Of a stretch of 64,000 nt of DNA, positions 35,691 to 48,776 are shown in pieces. Where the stretch lies: NCBI GenBank assembly GCA_002189035.1, contig CM007989.1, forward strand, positions 8,041,501 through 8,105,500. The letters run 5' to 3'. The stretch comes from Utricularia gibba (Eukaryota; Streptophyta; Magnoliopsida; Lamiales; Lentibulariaceae). Under the pieces are notes generated by a model that saw only the letters and a program-made list of their open reading frames with translations, ran no database searches and was not told the DNA's origin. Within the stretch, counting starts at the first letter, position 1. Every line of letters starts with the position of its first letter. Position numbers and translations under genes: made by a program.

Positions 35691-37985
35691 ATTTTGTTCT
35701 TCTTTCGATGTATATGCACCTGCACCTAATACTTACTACTCACCAGTGTGTAGATTAGTTTTCTTTGGTGGAATAAATGAATCTGTGAAAGTTATTCATA
35801 GAGGTTTGTAGATTTAAGTTAGTCGCTCTGAATCTGGGTCTCTGGTGATATCTTCCTACACAACCAGGGCAGCAGCAATCGGTGCATTTTGTTTTGATAT
35901 TTCAACCTGAGTTTTCTTACATTCTTTCCCCTCTGGTTTTATGATCAATTCGTTCGTTAGTGATGTTCCGCACAATTATGGTTTGGGGATCATGAATCTT
36001 GTTTAGGATTGAGAATGCAGCTCTTTGGATGTTAGGTATTTAGATGTAGTGTATGATTTTTTTGTTTTGCAAAATAAATGAGTTTTAGAAAATATCTGTA
36101 AAATATATAATATTTTAATTTTAATTCATAAAATAAATGAAATTTGATTTATATGTTTAAAATATTTTTTGGAATAGAATATTAAGTCTGTGTTTGGTAT
36201 GTGACTTTAAGTGAATCTATTAGTAAATCCATGGATTGTAGGTGGGTAATCTTAAAATTCATGGTTAAGTTTATAAAATCTGAGAGGGGACGAGAGGGGT
36301 CAATTTACATACATTATTGCATTTTCTTATCATTAATCAATCTTTTTGAAAATTGATCAAATCTATTGAAGAGTATTTTGTGAAAGTGGCATTAAGGATG
36401 TCATATTCTTATTTCAATTCATTTTTTACTACTATTGTGAGTTTTTATTTTTGATATTAATGAGTTTTCTCCAGGTATGTTTAAGAAGAAGATAATGAAG
36501 AATAAGTTAATGATGATGAAGAATAAATAGAAAGAAAAAAAGAGGAAGAAGACTAAGGTTTTGTTTGGTTAATGTATTTAAATGTTAATGGATTTAAATT
36601 ATTCAGGTTTAGATAAATTTAAATATTTGAGTATAAAAATAATTATATTTTTAGGGTATGTTTGGTTTATGGGATTATTAAAATTAGAATTATAAATTAT
36701 TAGGATTACATGAATTTTTTTTAATTCCATGTACATGAATTTATTTAAAATCACATACATTCTTTTTTTATTTAAAATTATTTAAAATTTATGTATTAAA
36801 ATAATTTTAATACATCAATTTTATTTAAATCCAAATAAATTAAATTCATTTTATTCCATTCTCATAAATTAAACACACCTTTATATGTATACATATTCTA
36901 TATATGAAGTTATTATGTAGATATAATGATGATTATACTTACATAATTAATATGATTATACTTATATAATTAGTATATATCAAATAATACAATTTTAATT
37001 AAATTAATTATAAATCAATTTTATAACTTTATATCAAACAAAATCTAATTGATATGAAAATTAATTTTAATTAATATATTATAATTGTAAATGATCATCA
37101 CATATATTGTTATATGGTAATTGCTATAAAATGAGGTTTCAATATAAATAATACAGAAAAGTAAATATATAATAATTAATTTTAATTAATTGAAAAAAAT
37201 ATTAGTAATTTTACAAAAATTTAACAAAATTATAATTTTACACAAAAAATATGCTTTGATTTTAAATTTAAATAAATTATACATATCAAAATAATAATTA
37301 TTTTTTAAATCAATCAAAAAAATCCGATTCGTGCAGATTCTTCCTCCAACGAAGAGGTCTTGGTGAAATTGCCACATATGAAATTGAGCACAATTTTGCA
37401 AAGAAATAGTCCACCTGTTTCTCGAGACGAGATGGGAAACATGCTCAATATTATTTGATTGAATAGTTGACCCAGCCCTTTGTTGTTTGAAGAAACCCTC
37501 CACTTCAATTGATATTTTTTCACGAAAAGAAGACATCAGATAAGAAATCCAAATTAAAATCAAACTAAACTCAATTGGTATTTATCTCAATCTAAGTAAA
37601 CTAAACTCAAATTAAAATCAAACTCACATATAAAAAATGAGTTATATATAATAATAAAAAACAATTTATAAAACATTAAATATGTTCGATAAATTATTTT
37701 TTAAAATTTAAAATAAATAAAATTAAATATTATTTATATAATACATAAAATTTAAAACATCATCTATTTAATCAATTTTTTATATACGCACATGGGGTTT
37801 GGTTGTTGGGTGCATTCGGTTACGGTCGAACGGCAACGGGATGACGGAAGCAACGGCAAAGGGCTACTACGGTTAGATGGGCTTTTTCATCATAATGGGC
37901 TCGCAAACCCCTTCTGCCATTTATGAGAGATGCGCCGAGCCAAAAACGCACAAGCAATCAATGCGACATTCTAATGGGCTTCAAT
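35691..37985. other. AT-rich spacer
   Basis: 36060-37780 is very AT-rich and appears to be built of eroded small elements with tgtttggt-like ends. A less AT-rich island at 37320-37530 opens a 125-codon minus-strand frame without known homology. 37790-38000 has several atgggct motifs. Confidence 0.45.
36653..36893. mobile_element. MITE-like inverted-repeat element (tentative)
   Basis: The left end reads agggtatgtttggtttatgg and the right end read on the opposite strand is aggtgtgtttaatttatgag, an imperfect terminal inverted repeat of about 20 bases. The interior is AT-rich and non-coding. A target duplication was not resolved. Confidence 0.4.
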
Positions 37986-37989
37986 ATGC

Positions 37990-39110
37990 ACAACGGGTAT
38001 GGTTCATTTGACGTTCTAAACCGCCGGAGATGTTTGAGTGCAAGTGCACATAATCTCTTCAGCATACTACAACTCTAGTTCATGCATTGAATGGTTACTA
38101 ACCTGAGAGTTCACAGCACCTTTGACATTCCACCATCGAATTATCAGTGTAAAAATCAAGCCTGTTGACCAACATGTACAATAAGAAGGCTATTTTAGCA
38201 GTGTAGGTAAAGGCACCAATGCAACATCGAATCTGAAAAAGAAAACAAGTCGTGCCCAAGACGGCAAATGTGAAATGCCTTGCGACAAATCATGGATCAA
38301 TACTTCAAAGCAAGTGAGTTTCACCATACCTCATCAAGAAGGCATCAGTGTGACAGTTCGGATCCAGTTCCGATCAATAAAATGAATCAACGTGATGGTC
38401 AAGCAAAACTACCTCACGAAAGGTGTTGAACTACTGGTGTACTGCAGATCCAGAAATTTTGATTCAAGTAACTGTGAACGAAATAGAGAAGAAATTTCAG
38501 CCTCTGTGCAACAATTAAGGATCAAAAAAATCTTCATTCCCAGATAACGAGAATGAAAAATTTAATTACTCCTACAACAATCGCTCATTAAGGCCAAATG
38601 AATGGGGGAAGTTCAGATCTGAATGATCATAATTGATCGAAGAAAGAAAAACTGACATAACAATCGTAACATTTCAGGAAATCTTGAAGCACCAGAGAAT
38701 AAATTTTGATAGCATGATTGCATGATTGCATCCGATACATGCCTAAAGTACCTCTACGATCTTACATATTACAATCAATGGAGAGAAAGTGCGACAGCGC
38801 AAAACAAACCTTCGTCGACTCAATCGCTATTTCTCGATTCCACTGCCACCACCGCTGGTGATATAACATCAGATCTCTTCTATGATCTTGCATATTATAA
38901 TCAATAGAGAGAAAACGCAACAACGTAAAACAAACCTTCGTAGATCCATCCACTCATTACAGAACCGTAGATCGCACGATTTCAAACCAGCATGAAGCCG
39001 CTACCTCTCGATTCCACTCGCACCATCGTTGGCGATAAAGCATCAGATCTCCTTCTCCGCCTTAATCGCTCTGGAAGAAGAAATCGGGCGAAAAAGGAAG
39101 ACGGACGTGA
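37990..39110 (-). ncRNA. Candidate minus-strand noncoding or short-peptide transcript
   Basis: A minus-strand TATA box (39139-39145) precedes about 1.1 kb of balanced-composition sequence lying in an otherwise AT-rich spacer. Several minus-strand exon-end-like contexts are visible (ctctcag before gttagt near 38100, gatgag before gtatgg near 38328). No open frame above about 63 codons and no known domain is present on this strand. The 5' part carries an internal duplication. It lies head to head with the proton ATPase gene, whose start is about 500 bases away. Noncoding status is an inference from the absence of a long frame; the limits are guesses. Confidence 0.35.
38754..39051. repeat. Direct duplication, period about 126-175 bp
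   Basis: gatcttacatattacaatca...gagagaaa...caaaccttcgt (38758-38817) recurs as gatcttgcatattataatca...gagagaaa...caaaccttcgt (from 38884). The following block tctcgattccact...ccacc(a/g)...catcagatctc (from 38831) recurs from 39006. The second unit is about 49 bases longer between the blocks. Nucleotide identity looks like about 80 percent. Confidence 0.8.
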
Positions 39111-39138
39111 AACCCAATCTTGAAATTCCCGCCTAGGC

Positions 39139-39145
39139 ATTTATA
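39139..39145 (-). promoter_or_regulatory. Minus-strand TATA box
   Basis: On the minus strand this reads tataaat within ctctataaatgcc. It faces away from the proton ATPase gene and would start the candidate minus-strand transcript at about 39110. Confidence 0.5.
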
Positions 39146-39642
39146 GAGAAATGACTCTAAAGTACCAGTATGAAATAAGCAAAAATAACGGGCGTTTACG
39201 GTAATTATTATTTTTTGAACCCAACCATGGATTCTATTACACATTTTTTTCTTTTTATTTTTTATTGTAATGGGAATTCATGACAAGCATGCAGAGAAGG
39301 CAGCAAAACAGTAATGAGAGGAAGTCCATGTTTCAAGGGAGCCCTGCAATGGACAGCGCAGAAAGGGGAAGAAATGAATAGAATGTCGTAAGAAAGTATT
39401 GATTGATCTTCCGCCATTTTCGAAACCTGGAGCCACGGCTTAAAAAGCTTATATGTAGCCATGGTAGAGAAGGTTCTCTACGATTCTTTCATCCTTTGTC
39501 AGCTCTTTACAAAGGGAAAAAGAATCAAAACAAAACCTTCAAAACTGTATGTGAGGAGGGAGACCGAAGAGTGCATCTTTACTCTGAATCTTTCTCCCGG
39601 GGGTTTCCCCCGCTTCTCTTTTTTCCTGAATAGTTTGAAGAA

Positions 39643-42600
39643 ATGGCTTCTGATATTACCTTGGAAGCGATAAAGAATGAAACAGTTGATCTTGTAAGGG
39701 GTTTGTTTGTGAATTGGGTGTAATCAGATTTTGTATTGTGTCGAGGAATTGAAGGGGTAAGTTGTTGGGTATTTGCAGGAGAATATGCCTGTTGATGAAG
39801 TGTTCGTGCAATTGAAATGCACGAAGGATGGCTTGACATCTGAGGAGGGGAGAAAGAGGCTGGAGATTTTTGGTCCTAATAAATTGGAAGAGAAGAAAGA
39901 TAGCAAAATTCTGAAGTTTTTGGGTTTTATGTGGAATCCACTTTCATGGGTCATGGAGGCTGCTGCAATTATGGCCATTGTGATGGCTAATGGAGGGGTT
40001 TGCATCAAGCTATCCATGTGTGTTGTTTCAGTTTGTGGCTTGTGTTGTTTGTTAATGGATTTAATAATGTGCAGGGCAAGCCTCCAGATTGGCAAGACTT
40101 TGTTGGGATTGTCGTGCTTCTCATTATAAACTCAACCATTAGTTTCATAGAAGAAAACAATGCAGGAAATGCTGCCGCTGCTCTCATGGCCGGCCTGGCT
40201 CCCAAAACCAAGGTTGGAAATGTTGTTTGTCGACATTAAATTTGCAGAGCGAAATTTAATACTTTGATTCACACCTAATGTGTGTTCTTGTGGGTAAAAA
40301 AGGTTTTGAGGGATGGGAAATGGGGTGAGCAAGATGCATCAATCCTTGTCCCGGGAGACTTGATAAGTGTGAAGTTGGGTGACATTATTCCAGCTGATGC
40401 TCGTCTTCTTGAGGGTGATCCCTTGAAGATTGATCAATCAGCACTCACCGGTGAATCGCTTCCGGTAACGAAAAACCCCGGTGATGAAGTGTTCTCTGGC
40501 TCTACATGCAAACAAGGTGAAATTGAGGCTGTTGTCATTGCCACTGGTGTACACACATTTTTCGGAAAGGCTGCTCATCTGGTTGATAGCACCAACAATG
40601 TGGGGCATTTTCAAAAGGTATATTAGCTTCTTCTTCTTCTTCTCACCCAAGATGCAGTTTTTAACATAAAAAATGGAGATTCATGTACGATAATCAGGTC
40701 TTGACTGCTATTGGGAACTTCTGCATTTGCTCCATCGCAATAGGGATGCTGATCGAGATTGTTGTGATGTATCCAATCCAAAAAAGAACATATAGAGATG
40801 GCATTGACAGTCTGCTTGTTCTTCTCATTGGGGGCATTCCTATTGCCATGCCAACCGTGTTATCTGTGACAATGGCAATCGGATCACACAGATTGTCTCA
40901 GCAGGGGGCAATCACTAAAAGAATGACTGCCATTGAGGAGATGGCTGGTATGGATGTGCTCTGCAGTGACAAAACAGGAACTCTTACACTCAACAAGCTT
41001 TCTGTTGACAAGACTCTTATTGAAGTTTTCCATAAGAATATGGATAGAGACACAGTTGTCTTGCTTGCTGCTCGAGCCTCAAGAGTTGAGAATCAGGATG
41101 CCATTGATGCTTCAATTGTTAACATGTTGAGTGATCCAAAAGAGGTATATAAAACCCTTTCTTCACCTCGCAATTGACTGCATACCCACCTTCATTATTT
41201 GCTGCTCTTCCTGTGGCTTATCAGGCTAGAGCTGGGATCACTGAGGTTCATTTCTTGCCTTTCAATCCGGTTGAGAAGCGCACTGCCATTACGTATTATG
41301 ACTCAAATGGGGAGTGGCACAGATGCAGCAAGGGTGCTCCTGAACAAGTACAGAAAAACCTTCAACTGTATACATCACATTCTGTTAGAAACATGGCAGT
41401 GACTGTTATTCACATGCTTCAAACATGCAGATCATTGATCTATGCCAACTCAAAGGAGCTGAATTGAAGAAGGCTCATGAGATCGTAGACAACTTTGCAA
41501 ACCGTGGTCTTCGTTCTCTTGGTGTTGCAAGACAGGTTTCTTAGACATCTTCAGGAAACATATATTGTGATAATACTGAACTGATTGGATTATTCAAAAT
41601 CGAAAACCTTGACAGGATGTAACAGAGAAAAACAAAGAGAGTGCTGGCGGACCATGGGAATTCATAGGTTTGCTACCCCTATTTGATCCCCCTAGGCATG
41701 ATAGTGCAGAAACAATCAAGAGGGCGCTTGATCTTGGAGTAAATGTGAAGATGATCACTGGTGATCAGTTGGCCATCGGCAAAGAAACGGGCCGGAGACT
41801 TGGAATGGGCACAAATATGTATCCATCTTCTGCTCTGCTTGGGCAGCACAGGGATGAATCTATTGCATCCATTCCCATTGATGAACTCATAGAGAAAGCT
41901 GATGGTTTTGCTGGTGTCTTCCCAGGTTAAAAAAATGATAAACTGCTCTTGCTAATTTTCTACTATAAGCTGTAAGTGCCGAAAATTGTTGCCTCACAGA
42001 GCACAAGTATGAGATTGTGAAGAAACTACAAGAAAGGAAGCACATTTGTGGCATGACCGGAGATGGTGTGAATGATGCACCTGCACTCAAAAAAGCTGAT
42101 ATTGGCATTGCTGTGGCTGATGCCACAGATGCAGCCCGAAGTGCATCAGATATCGTCTTGACTGAGCCAGGACTCAGTGTGATTGTGAGTGCAGTGCTCA
42201 CAAGTAGAGCCATTTTCCAGAGGATGAAGAACTACACCATCTATGCAGTTTCCATCACTATTCGCATTGTGATGGGATTCATGTTGCTTGCCCTTCTCTG
42301 GAAATTTGACTTCCCCCTTTCATGGTTTTGATCATTGCAATCCTCAATGATGGAACCATCATGACAATCTCTAAAGACAGGGTGAAGCCATCTCCCGTGC
42401 CTGATTCATGGAAGTTGAAGGAAATCTTTGCAACTGGAGTAGTTCTTGGATCATACATGGCTGTGATGACTGTTGTTTTCTTCTACCTTGCAGCAAGCAC
42501 TGACTTCTTCACAGTAAGCTTCATTCTACCTGCTTACAATATGCTGTTTATCACATAAAAATAATGTGTTAGTTTCTTTCTCATAGGATACATTTGAAGT

Positions 42601-43462
42601 AAGATCCATCAAGGCTAGTCCTCGTGAGCTCAACTCAGCTGTTTACCTTCAAGTCAGCATCATAAGCCAAGCTCTCATCTTTGTGACAAGATCACAGAGC
42701 TGGTCATTTGTTGAGCGCCCTGGATACATGCTCATTTGCGCTTTCTTCATAGCCCAGCTGGTCATCCTCCATAAGATCACCTTTCTGAACATCCCATTTC
42801 CATTTTTCTTCATGTTTCTTCAAGTTCCCACATCTCTGATTCTCAGGTTGCCACATTGATAGCGGTGTATGCAAACTGGGGATTTGCAAGAGTCCAAGGC
42901 ATCGGGTGGGAGTGGGCTGGTGTCATATGGATATTCAGCATTGTCACATACTTCCCTCTTGATGTCCTCAAATTCATGATTCGCTTTGCATTGAGTGGGA
43001 AGGCTTGGGACTCCATGATCCAAAACAAGGTATTCTTGTTTTCAGTTATCAAAACCGAGCTCCTTTCAACAAATTCCCATCTTCATTCTCCTCTGTTTCA
43101 TGAACCAGACTGCTTTCACGACCAAGGCAGACTATGGCATGAAAGAAAGAGAGGCGCAGTGGGCCATGGCACAACGAACCCTCCATGGCCTCTCCGCAGA
43201 CAACAGCCCAACAAAGAACTGCAAGGAGCTTTCTGAACTTGCAGAGCAGGCGAAACGAAGGGCCGAGATGGCAAGGTATTTGCTGCATCCTCATTGCATG
43301 CTTGGGATGATAAAAAAAGACACATATTGCTTCGCTCACCCCTTCGTTCTGCACCACTACTGCAGGTTGAGGGAGCTTCATACTCTCAAGGGACATGTGG
43401 AGTCTGTTGTCAAGTTAAAGGGCTTGGACATTGAGACAATTCAACAACATTACACTGTGTAG
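39643..43462 (+). CDS. Plasma-membrane H+-ATPase (AHA type, P3A), one-base frame break
   Basis: Thirteen exons: 39643-39693, 39779-39997, 40075-40212, 40303-40617, 40698-41144, 41225-41347, 41431-41535, 41616-41925, 42000-42513, 42587-42760, 42847-43029, 43109-43275 and 43366-43462. Restoring one base gives 947 residues, the normal length. TGES actuator loop, DKTGT phosphorylation site (Asp about 332), MITGDQ and [10 protein letters not shown] hinge motifs and NDGTIMTIS in transmembrane segment 6 are all present. The C-terminal autoinhibitory region ends QQHYTV, the 14-3-3 binding site with its penultimate Thr. The pump energises the plasma membrane by extruding protons. The frame breaks at 42313-42317: five C's where six are needed to read [12 protein letters not shown]. 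Since all else is conserved, an assembly error is likely. Confidence 0.93.
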
Positions 43463-44794
43463 AAACACAGACTTAAATGTCTGAATGAAGCAAGATTCAT
43501 GCCCAACCAGGGTATCATCCTGCTCAAGCATTGGATGCAGAACACTGTGATGTTACACTGTCTTCCCACATTGTTTTCATTCTTCCATTAATCAAAGACG
43601 ACTTTCTTGAGTGAATTAGAAAGTGACCACATATCACAAAATGTGTAAAAAAAAAATAGTGTAAAAATTTTATCTTAATATGTGAGAAATAATGGGAGTG
43701 TTCATTTTTTTGAGGGAGTCAATTTGCTTCATTGCCAAAAGGTCAATGGAATATAACATTTGATTTTGGCTTTCAACTTTTAAAATTATATATCTAATTC
43801 ACGTTGAGTTTATATTTGATAGAATAGTTTAATTAATATTGTATTTGAATTATTTATATTTAGATAATCATGTATCATATGATTAAGATTAAAAAAATTT
43901 TTGGTTCGTAGTTTTTGCATATATATGTTTAGAAATAATAGCATATGTGATAAATTTATTTAAAATAAATAATTTATAGTTTAAATTATTAAATAAATCA
44001 CATTTAAAAGCTGTGTTTTGAAATATTTAATTAATCTATTTTGTAAAACAATCTTATATTACTAAACCAACTTACTGAAGAAAATTTTTTATTAATAGGT
44101 TAATGTTTAAACAGTCAAATCAACCTACAAAATACCCTCTAATTTTATTTACTTCAAAACCCTGATTTAATACCTTAAAAAGTAGAATATTATTAAAACC
44201 ACTAGGGCGGCGGCACGTGTCCCGATTCCAAGTAATTATTAAATCGAAATAAAATCATAATTAAAATTGGCGTGCCGGCTTTCTTTCTTTATCGGCACGT
44301 CACTCGCAAATTTGCCGGTAATTAATTAACATATTTAATAATAATAACTGTAATTACATTCTACTCTAACTTGAAGTAGCGTTCCAAACACGCGCACCAT
44401 GGGTATTCTGGGAATATATTTTGTTGCCGTGGGTGGGGCTCCAACCCGATCGGGCCAAAAATGGATATTCCGTTGGGTTCGGGTGTAGGATCCGGATCAT
44501 GTTACCATTCGTGCAAGCATCAACTTCAACACAGGGGAGGAAGTCTTCGCTTCCAATACTCACCAACCTCGCCCCCCTCTCATTCTCCCCTTGTTGTTTT
44601 CTTATCAATCACAACCACCCTTTACTGCATGTTTTCTTGCACAAATGGCGGGGACCCTAACTGGATACTACGCAATCAGGTGTTCGAATGTACATTGCTA
44701 CTAAAACTAGATTCACAATGATCAGGAGCCTACACTATCTGCTAAATCAGTGGTGTAAGAGATTACAGAGAAGAATCAATCTTCTGGCAATGGA
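43463..44794. other. AT-rich spacer between convergent genes
   Basis: 3' ends of the ATPase (plus) and NAC (minus) genes flank a spacer that is very AT-rich at 43620-44370. 44390-44760 is less AT-rich and probably contains the NAC 3' untranslated region. No gene seen. Confidence 0.5.
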
Positions 44795-45950
44795 CTAGTA
44801 GCTCCAGAAAGAATCCAAGTCTGAGATGTCAATGGGGCTGGGAGTTATATCATTGAGTTGCTGAGCAAACCCTCCCTTGCTCTCCTCGTTCTCCCTCCTT
44901 GAATAGTACATGGAGCTCTCGTTGCTGACTCCTGTTTCTTCTGAAGGGCTGAACGCCGGGTTCTGCATCGAGTACAATGGATCCATGAACTGTTGGTGGT
45001 GTACGGTGTTGTGGGAGTAGAACATGGTGGTGGCATGAGGGCTGTAAGGGCTGGACCAGGAGGAAATAGGGTTTTGAAAGTGACCCTTTTGGGGAAGAAT
45101 GAACTTGCCCTTGTGATCATCCTCCTCATTGTAATCGTCAGATTGTGGTAATGACGAGGCTCCCACCTCAGGGTTTCTTCTGCATGCAGTGTTCTTGTGG
45201 AAGACCTTACAGACCACCCACTCCTCCTGCACGAAAAGGAAACAGACATGGCATCAGAGTCGAGCTCTGCGGCATTCAAAGGCATGAACTTATGATACTA
45301 GTACTACCCTAGTAGCATTCCTTGGGAAGATATCACCCTCTAGCCGATACTCGTGCATTACCCAATCGGTTTTTTCCCCCTTGGGAGCTCTTCCCTTGTA
45401 GAAAACAAGGGTTTTCTTCATTCCAACCAGAAACCTTCTAGCCTTCTCCTTGTAGATCTCTTTGTCTTTACCTGTGGCTTTCCAGTACCCCGACTCCGTC
45501 GCCCGATTCGTTCGCATCCCTGTCGGATACTTCCGGTCCCTCTGGAAGAAGAAGAACCATTCCTTTTCCCCAACTTACTCTTACCTGTAGTTCAGGATCC
45601 AAGGTACATCATTAATAAGTACAAGGGAATGAATCATGAATCATGCTCGTTTCGGACCAATCGGTAACTTGTACGAAACCAGCAGTAACACAACATGAAT
45701 CATGAACCTATTGTCTCTGCCCAGGCATTAAAGAAAGTAAGGGGGAGCTTTTACTATGCAAATCCCAGGGTTCACACTTGTTGAGATCCGCTTCTCCGAT
45801 AGCTATCGCGTCGAAGCGCCGGTCCGCAGCCTTCTTCAACAAGTATTCCATGATAATCTCCGTGTCCGTGGGGTGAAACCGGAACCCCGGCGGAAGCTGC
45901 GCCGCGTCGAACTCATCTTGCAGATCCATGGAGGTTCCGGCGGCGAACAT
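44795..45950 (-). CDS. NAC-domain transcription factor
   Basis: Three exons on the minus strand: 45950-45755, about 45584-45308 and 45226-44795. The NAC domain begins [11 protein letters not shown] and includes [66 protein letters not shown] and [11 protein letters not shown]. The C-terminal activation region is Ser/Pro/Tyr-rich and ends [11 protein letters not shown] proteins bind DNA as dimers in the nucleus, and this domain resembles the NAM/CUC/ORE1-like group. At the exon 2 start, the conserved reading SKSKLGEKEW needs one more G in the run at 45568-45571. Without it, a downstream acceptor (exon start 45573) keeps the frame but drops three or four conserved residues. The start is ATG 45950 or 45929; both lie below the TATA box at 46036. 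Confidence 0.9.
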
Positions 45951-46035
45951 GCCCGGCTCCAACTTCTTCGAGAACGCGAGAGAGGAAGTAGGGGAATCAA
46001 GAGAGGAAGAAGATGGGAATGGAAGGAGAGCAGCC

Positions 46036-46043
46036 AATATATA
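46036..46043 (-). promoter_or_regulatory. TATA box of the NAC gene
   Basis: On the minus strand this is tatatatt inside cttgtatatattggc, about 90-110 bases from the two candidate start codons. It rules out the in-frame ATG at 46046 as the start. Confidence 0.6.
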
Positions 46044-46050
46044 CAAGACG

Positions 46051-48776
46051 AAAAAATAATATTATTAAAATAAAAGAGTAGTTGCTTGAAGCTAAAGGAA
46101 ACTGGCAAGTGATGGGAATGTTTCGGGAGGCGTTTTCCAGAAAATAATTTCATTATTAGAATATAATATTATAACATTCAAAGTAATTATAATAAATGAA
46201 TATTAATGTAGTGTTTGATAATTGATTTAAGATTTTAATTATATGATTTAATATAAATATATTTATGGTTTTATATTCAGAATATATTTAGTAAATAACC
46301 TTATATACATTATATTCTATAATAAAAATATTCTTATATTATAATTTTAAATAATTTATTTTATATTTATTTTGAAATAAAGAAATAATAAGGTTAAATT
46401 GAAATAAATGTACGATTTAATATAAAACAGAATATCTACTTAATTTTTAATAAATCTATATATGCAATTTTAATTTGTATTAAATAAGTTTTAAATTAAA
46501 TAATGATTTAATTTAAAATTCTTATCAAACGTATATTTTAAATAAATCACATTTCAAAATCATCATTAAACCATTTACCAAATATCAATTAACCATTCAA
46601 CATTTATTTTATATTAAATAATTTTCATAAATGATTCTCAAACAATTTTTACGTCACAAAAGATAATTAAATGAATATTATCAAACAATCCTTAATATTA
46701 TATATATAATATATGCATGACTTTTTTTTTCATTTACTATTAAATTATGATAAAAAATAAATACATCTATCAGGTCAATTGACCCTAGATGATTTCCTTT
46801 CCATCGTGACATGTCCTCATGTAACATGTGTCTGATTATCACATTTGTGATTTATTGCATGATAATAGCGCTGCCATGAACGATAAGTTCTTGGTGGCAA
46901 CCTTATATTTAATTTAATATGTATTATGATCTGAAAGTACGATATTACCCCTTGCCACCAAAATTGATTACGTTGCGATTCGGTCATGGTGACGTTATAC
47001 AAGCTAATTATAATTATTATTTAATTACGGCACACGATGATTTTTTTAACGACGTCAGCTATGGGCTTGTGATGGGCCTCCATTTCGAAATTCCCTTCGC
47101 AACTCCAAGCCCAATAAAATAAAATACCCTCAACTTTTTTTATAATTTCTAGATTTTTCTTTTTAAATTCTCATAATGAATATTATAATTATATCCAAAT
47201 AATATATTTTAAAAAATAACATAAATCTATTTTTATTAAAAAAATAGGCGAATAATAAAGCTGAGGTAAGTTGATGGTTACACTGCCCTGCAATTATTTT
47301 CTCCTTTATTATTATTATTTTTTCAAAAGTTGTGGGTGCGCTTTTCTTTTCCATCCTTTGCAGCGTCAATCAAATAGAATTTTGTCCACATAAAAAGACT
47401 AGGGAGCCCCAAGTTTATTACAATTTATTTTATTAAAAATAATAATAATTTAAATTATTTTTTTGGAAATAAGTTTTATTTCAAACTAGAAAAAAAGAGT
47501 GTTTTCGTTTATTCATCTTTAAATAATTTAAAATTATAATATAGATACACTTATTTACAATCAAATACAATATAATTAAATCTATCTGTGACGTTAATTT
47601 TATCTTAAATCATATGATGTAAATTTGAAAGAATCTACCCAATGCGAGTTTGTAAATTTTAGAATTCGATTTTAGAATCAAATTTTACCAACCCCGTTTC
47701 ATTGTAAATAGTATAACTTGAATGTTAGACAAGGAGTTTAAACCAAGGTTGAGAAAAAGAAAGCATCTTGGGGTTGGAAAGTGGAAGTTGTGGTCCTAAG
47801 GTGAACCCCAAGCTTTATTGGGTTGGGCCCGGTCAATGGGGGACCATCATCCCCATATTCAACCCGCATACTACAAAAAATATATGTATTAAAATTAATT
47901 ATATTTTTTGAAAAGTATTTTTAATAAAATATAAATATTCTATCTTTAATTTTTTTATTTTGATAAGGAAATTGTTTTTAAAAATGATAAATAGAACGGT
48001 GATTAATTAACGAGCCCTAATGATTGGGGGATTAGGATGTGGTTAGACTACTATCTGTGCGTCATTAGCAGTATTAGTAGCCTAATCATGGGGGCCCACC
48101 GTTTCTAGTAGTGTTTCCCGGTTCTTTGTCGGTACGTGGGACTAATCCCGAAGTCGCTCTCCGTCTCGGCATTTTACGAGTTTGCCCCCACCCCTTGTTT
48201 CTGAAAAGGCGTGGGGGCCACTCGCGGCGGCGCGTGTGAGTTACACGGTTGGCGCGTGATTCGAGGGATGGTGGTCCCTGGGCGTCAGTGGTCCATGAAA
48301 GCGCAGTGCGACACGTGGCGGAAGGAGAGGGCAGTCCTGGTTGTCAGGGTTGGTTGGTTATTATCTCCTGTTTCGCGGCTTCTTTCCAAGTAAGTGCTTC
48401 CGTAGTCCCGCGTATCCTACCCTCGCCCACTGCGCCCGTCTGTACGCCGCAAAAATCCGACTGAATATTTATATATATATTTTAATTATTTAATATAGGT
48501 TAAATTTGGATTAATTATTATTTATTTATGTATGGAAAATTAATAGGGTATTTATTATATTCTTTGGCAGTACGAGTGATCGTACAGAGGGGGGAAAAAG
48601 TCTTGCGAATTTGAGCAATTGCAGCGGCCATGTCGACGGGGACCCCCCCGGGAGTGTGAAAGTGGGAAGAGGGGTGAGGGGAAAAGGGGGTACTGCCATA
48701 TAACAGCACTGATAACATCATCAGCGCCATTTTTTTTTTCTCTCACAGCGAGGGAGGGGAGGGAGAATTGGTGGCC
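46051..48776. other. Long AT-rich spacer and KNOX promoter
   Basis: 46140-46740 and 47120-48000 are very AT-rich and non-coding. 46208-46600 has inverted-repeat-like ends (gtgtttgataattgattt and taccaaatatcaattaacc) and may be another small element. 48020-48440 is GC-richer with open frames but no recognisable protein. 48550-48776 is the probable KNOX 5' leader. Confidence 0.45.

Noticed and set aside
42017-42558. Two separate ATPase-like genes split near 42315
   Set aside because: The halves are contiguous parts of one pump, and one missing C explains the split. There is no second promoter or start.
48211-48464. GC-rich open frames upstream of the KNOX gene
   Set aside because: They have no recognisable protein, overlap in two phases and lie where promoter sequence is expected.
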